A stretch of 13,962 nt of DNA from Euryarchaeota archaeon UBA202 (GTDB lineage: Archaea > Thermoplasmatota > E2 > UBA202): assembly GCA_002502685.1 (NCBI GenBank), contig DAQA01000026.1:757-14718 (forward strand). The letters run 5' to 3'. Each line of letters starts with the position of its first letter. Within the stretch, counting starts at the first letter, position 1. Positions 13,512-13,962 of this stretch are shown piece after piece. The position numbers were made by a program, and so were the translations under genes. Under the pieces are notes generated by a model that saw only the letters and a program-made list of their open reading frames with translations, was not told the origin of the DNA and made no database searches.

Positions 13512-13895
13512 CTAGCCTAAATGGAAGATATAGCGTGTGGGACGTTGCCGCCGTTTCCCTGTCCTATAGCCACATATGGGACAGAGTAGACCCGTGATAA
13601 CCTTTTTTCCCCAGAGAGATATTCCATGTTCTCTCTGGAGTCCTGAGTCGCAGACAGGACAGTTCTTGAGGTGTCCTTCCTCATCTCGTGAGTGAATAGT
13701 TACCTTGATATATCCTGTTTTGGCAGCGATACGGCGAGCTCGCTGGGGGCTGACCTGATAGGAAGAATGAATCTTTTTTAGTTCCTGGGTTACCTGTTCC
13801 CCAAGTTCCTCCTGGGAATATATGGTTCCCTGTTTTTGTAAAACTTGATAGATGGCAATGGCCACCTCTTCATTAGAGGGTATATGATAACCCAT
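13512..13895 (-). CDS. Helix-turn-helix and zinc-ribbon protein, putative regulator
   Basis: A 127-residue soluble protein. Residues about 8-68 form a helix-rich, winged-helix-like domain (NEEVAIAIYQVLQKQG; SQEELGEQVTQELKK; SPQRARRIAAKTGYIKVTIHSR), with a basic helix RARRIAAKTG suited to nucleic-acid contact. Residues 79-108 form a zinc ribbon: C79-P-V-C82 and C105-P-I-C108. The C-terminus is basic (RTGKRRQRPTR). Similar HTH plus zinc-ribbon proteins occur widely in archaea as transcription-associated proteins, but I cannot name a family. It is on the same strand as the ABC operon, its stop 37 bp before the ATPase ATG, so it may be co-transcribed with or regulate the exporter (inference). No SD before the ATG at 13895, so a leaderless start is possible. 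Confidence 0.82.
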   Translation of the reverse strand: MGYHIPSNEEVAIAIYQVLQKQGTIYSQEELGEQVTQELKKIHSSYQVSPQRARRIAAKTGYIKVTIHSRDEEGHLKNCPVCDSGLQREHGISLWGKKVITGLLCPICGYRTGKRRQRPTRYIFHLG

Positions 13896-13910
13896 AAGGA
13901 TGGAAAACCT

Positions 13911-13961
13911 TTAAGAGTACTTTAACATAACGCACTGTCCGGCTTCATCCCGTAATGGATA
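13911..13961 (-). CDS. Possible 3' end of a gene cut by the window edge
   Basis: On the minus strand, only one of three frames stays open from the window edge to a TAA (13911-13913) just before the HTH/zinc-ribbon gene. It would encode a 16-residue C-terminus, YPLRDEAGQCVMLKYS. The 15-bp spacing to the next ATG is typical of an operon. The piece is too short to identify and could be chance. Confidence 0.25.
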   Translation of the reverse strand, partial: YPLRDEAGQCVMLKYS

Positions 13962-13962
13962 A

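Overview
This is a low-GC archaeal window. Archaeal markers are TATA boxes about 25-27 bp from predicted transcription starts, a mix of Shine-Dalgarno-led genes (GAGGAG, GGTGAT) and probably leaderless genes, a tRNA-Ser without encoded CCA, and many small zinc-ribbon and NEW3/CARDB-type envelope proteins. The protein set fits a Thermoplasmata-like euryarchaeon, but that placement is inference; no rRNA or other phylogenetic marker is present. I see no insertion sequence, prophage, CRISPR array or complete novel defence system.

Layout, left to right. (1) 1-1777, minus strand: a lipoprotein gene cut by the window edge, and a stand-alone RecB-like PD-(D/E)XK nuclease with an Fe-S cysteine set. 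(2) 1778-4105: a loosely packed stretch with a doubtful short ORF, tRNA-Ser(GCU), an exported serpin gene on the plus strand, and 433 bp without a convincing gene. This stretch holds several perfect hairpins and two similar arrangements in which a TATA box is followed by a hairpin at the predicted transcription start. (3) 4106-5971, minus: a membrane protein with Ig-like NEW3/CARDB modules on both sides of one central membrane span. (4) 6055-8626, minus: purS-purL of purine synthesis, without purQ. (5) 8738-10058: a divergent pair, a two-span membrane protein with tandem zinc ribbons (minus) and a metallo-beta-lactamase-fold hydrolase (plus); both appear leaderless. (6) 10066-13961, minus: a charged unknown protein, thymidylate kinase, a small membrane protein, an ABC-2 exporter (permease plus ATPase), an HTH/zinc-ribbon protein, and the last codons of a possible further gene at the edge.

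Functionally, purSL and tmk are core nucleotide metabolism. The ABC pair forms one exporter and is translationally linked (SD of the permease lies at the end of the ATPase gene). The HTH/zinc-ribbon protein just upstream may be co-transcribed or regulatory. The serpin, lipoprotein and NEW3/CARDB protein are cell-surface functions. The most interesting items are the serpin with its palindromic upstream element, the structured gap after it, the two-sided Ig-like membrane protein, and the tandem zinc-ribbon membrane protein.
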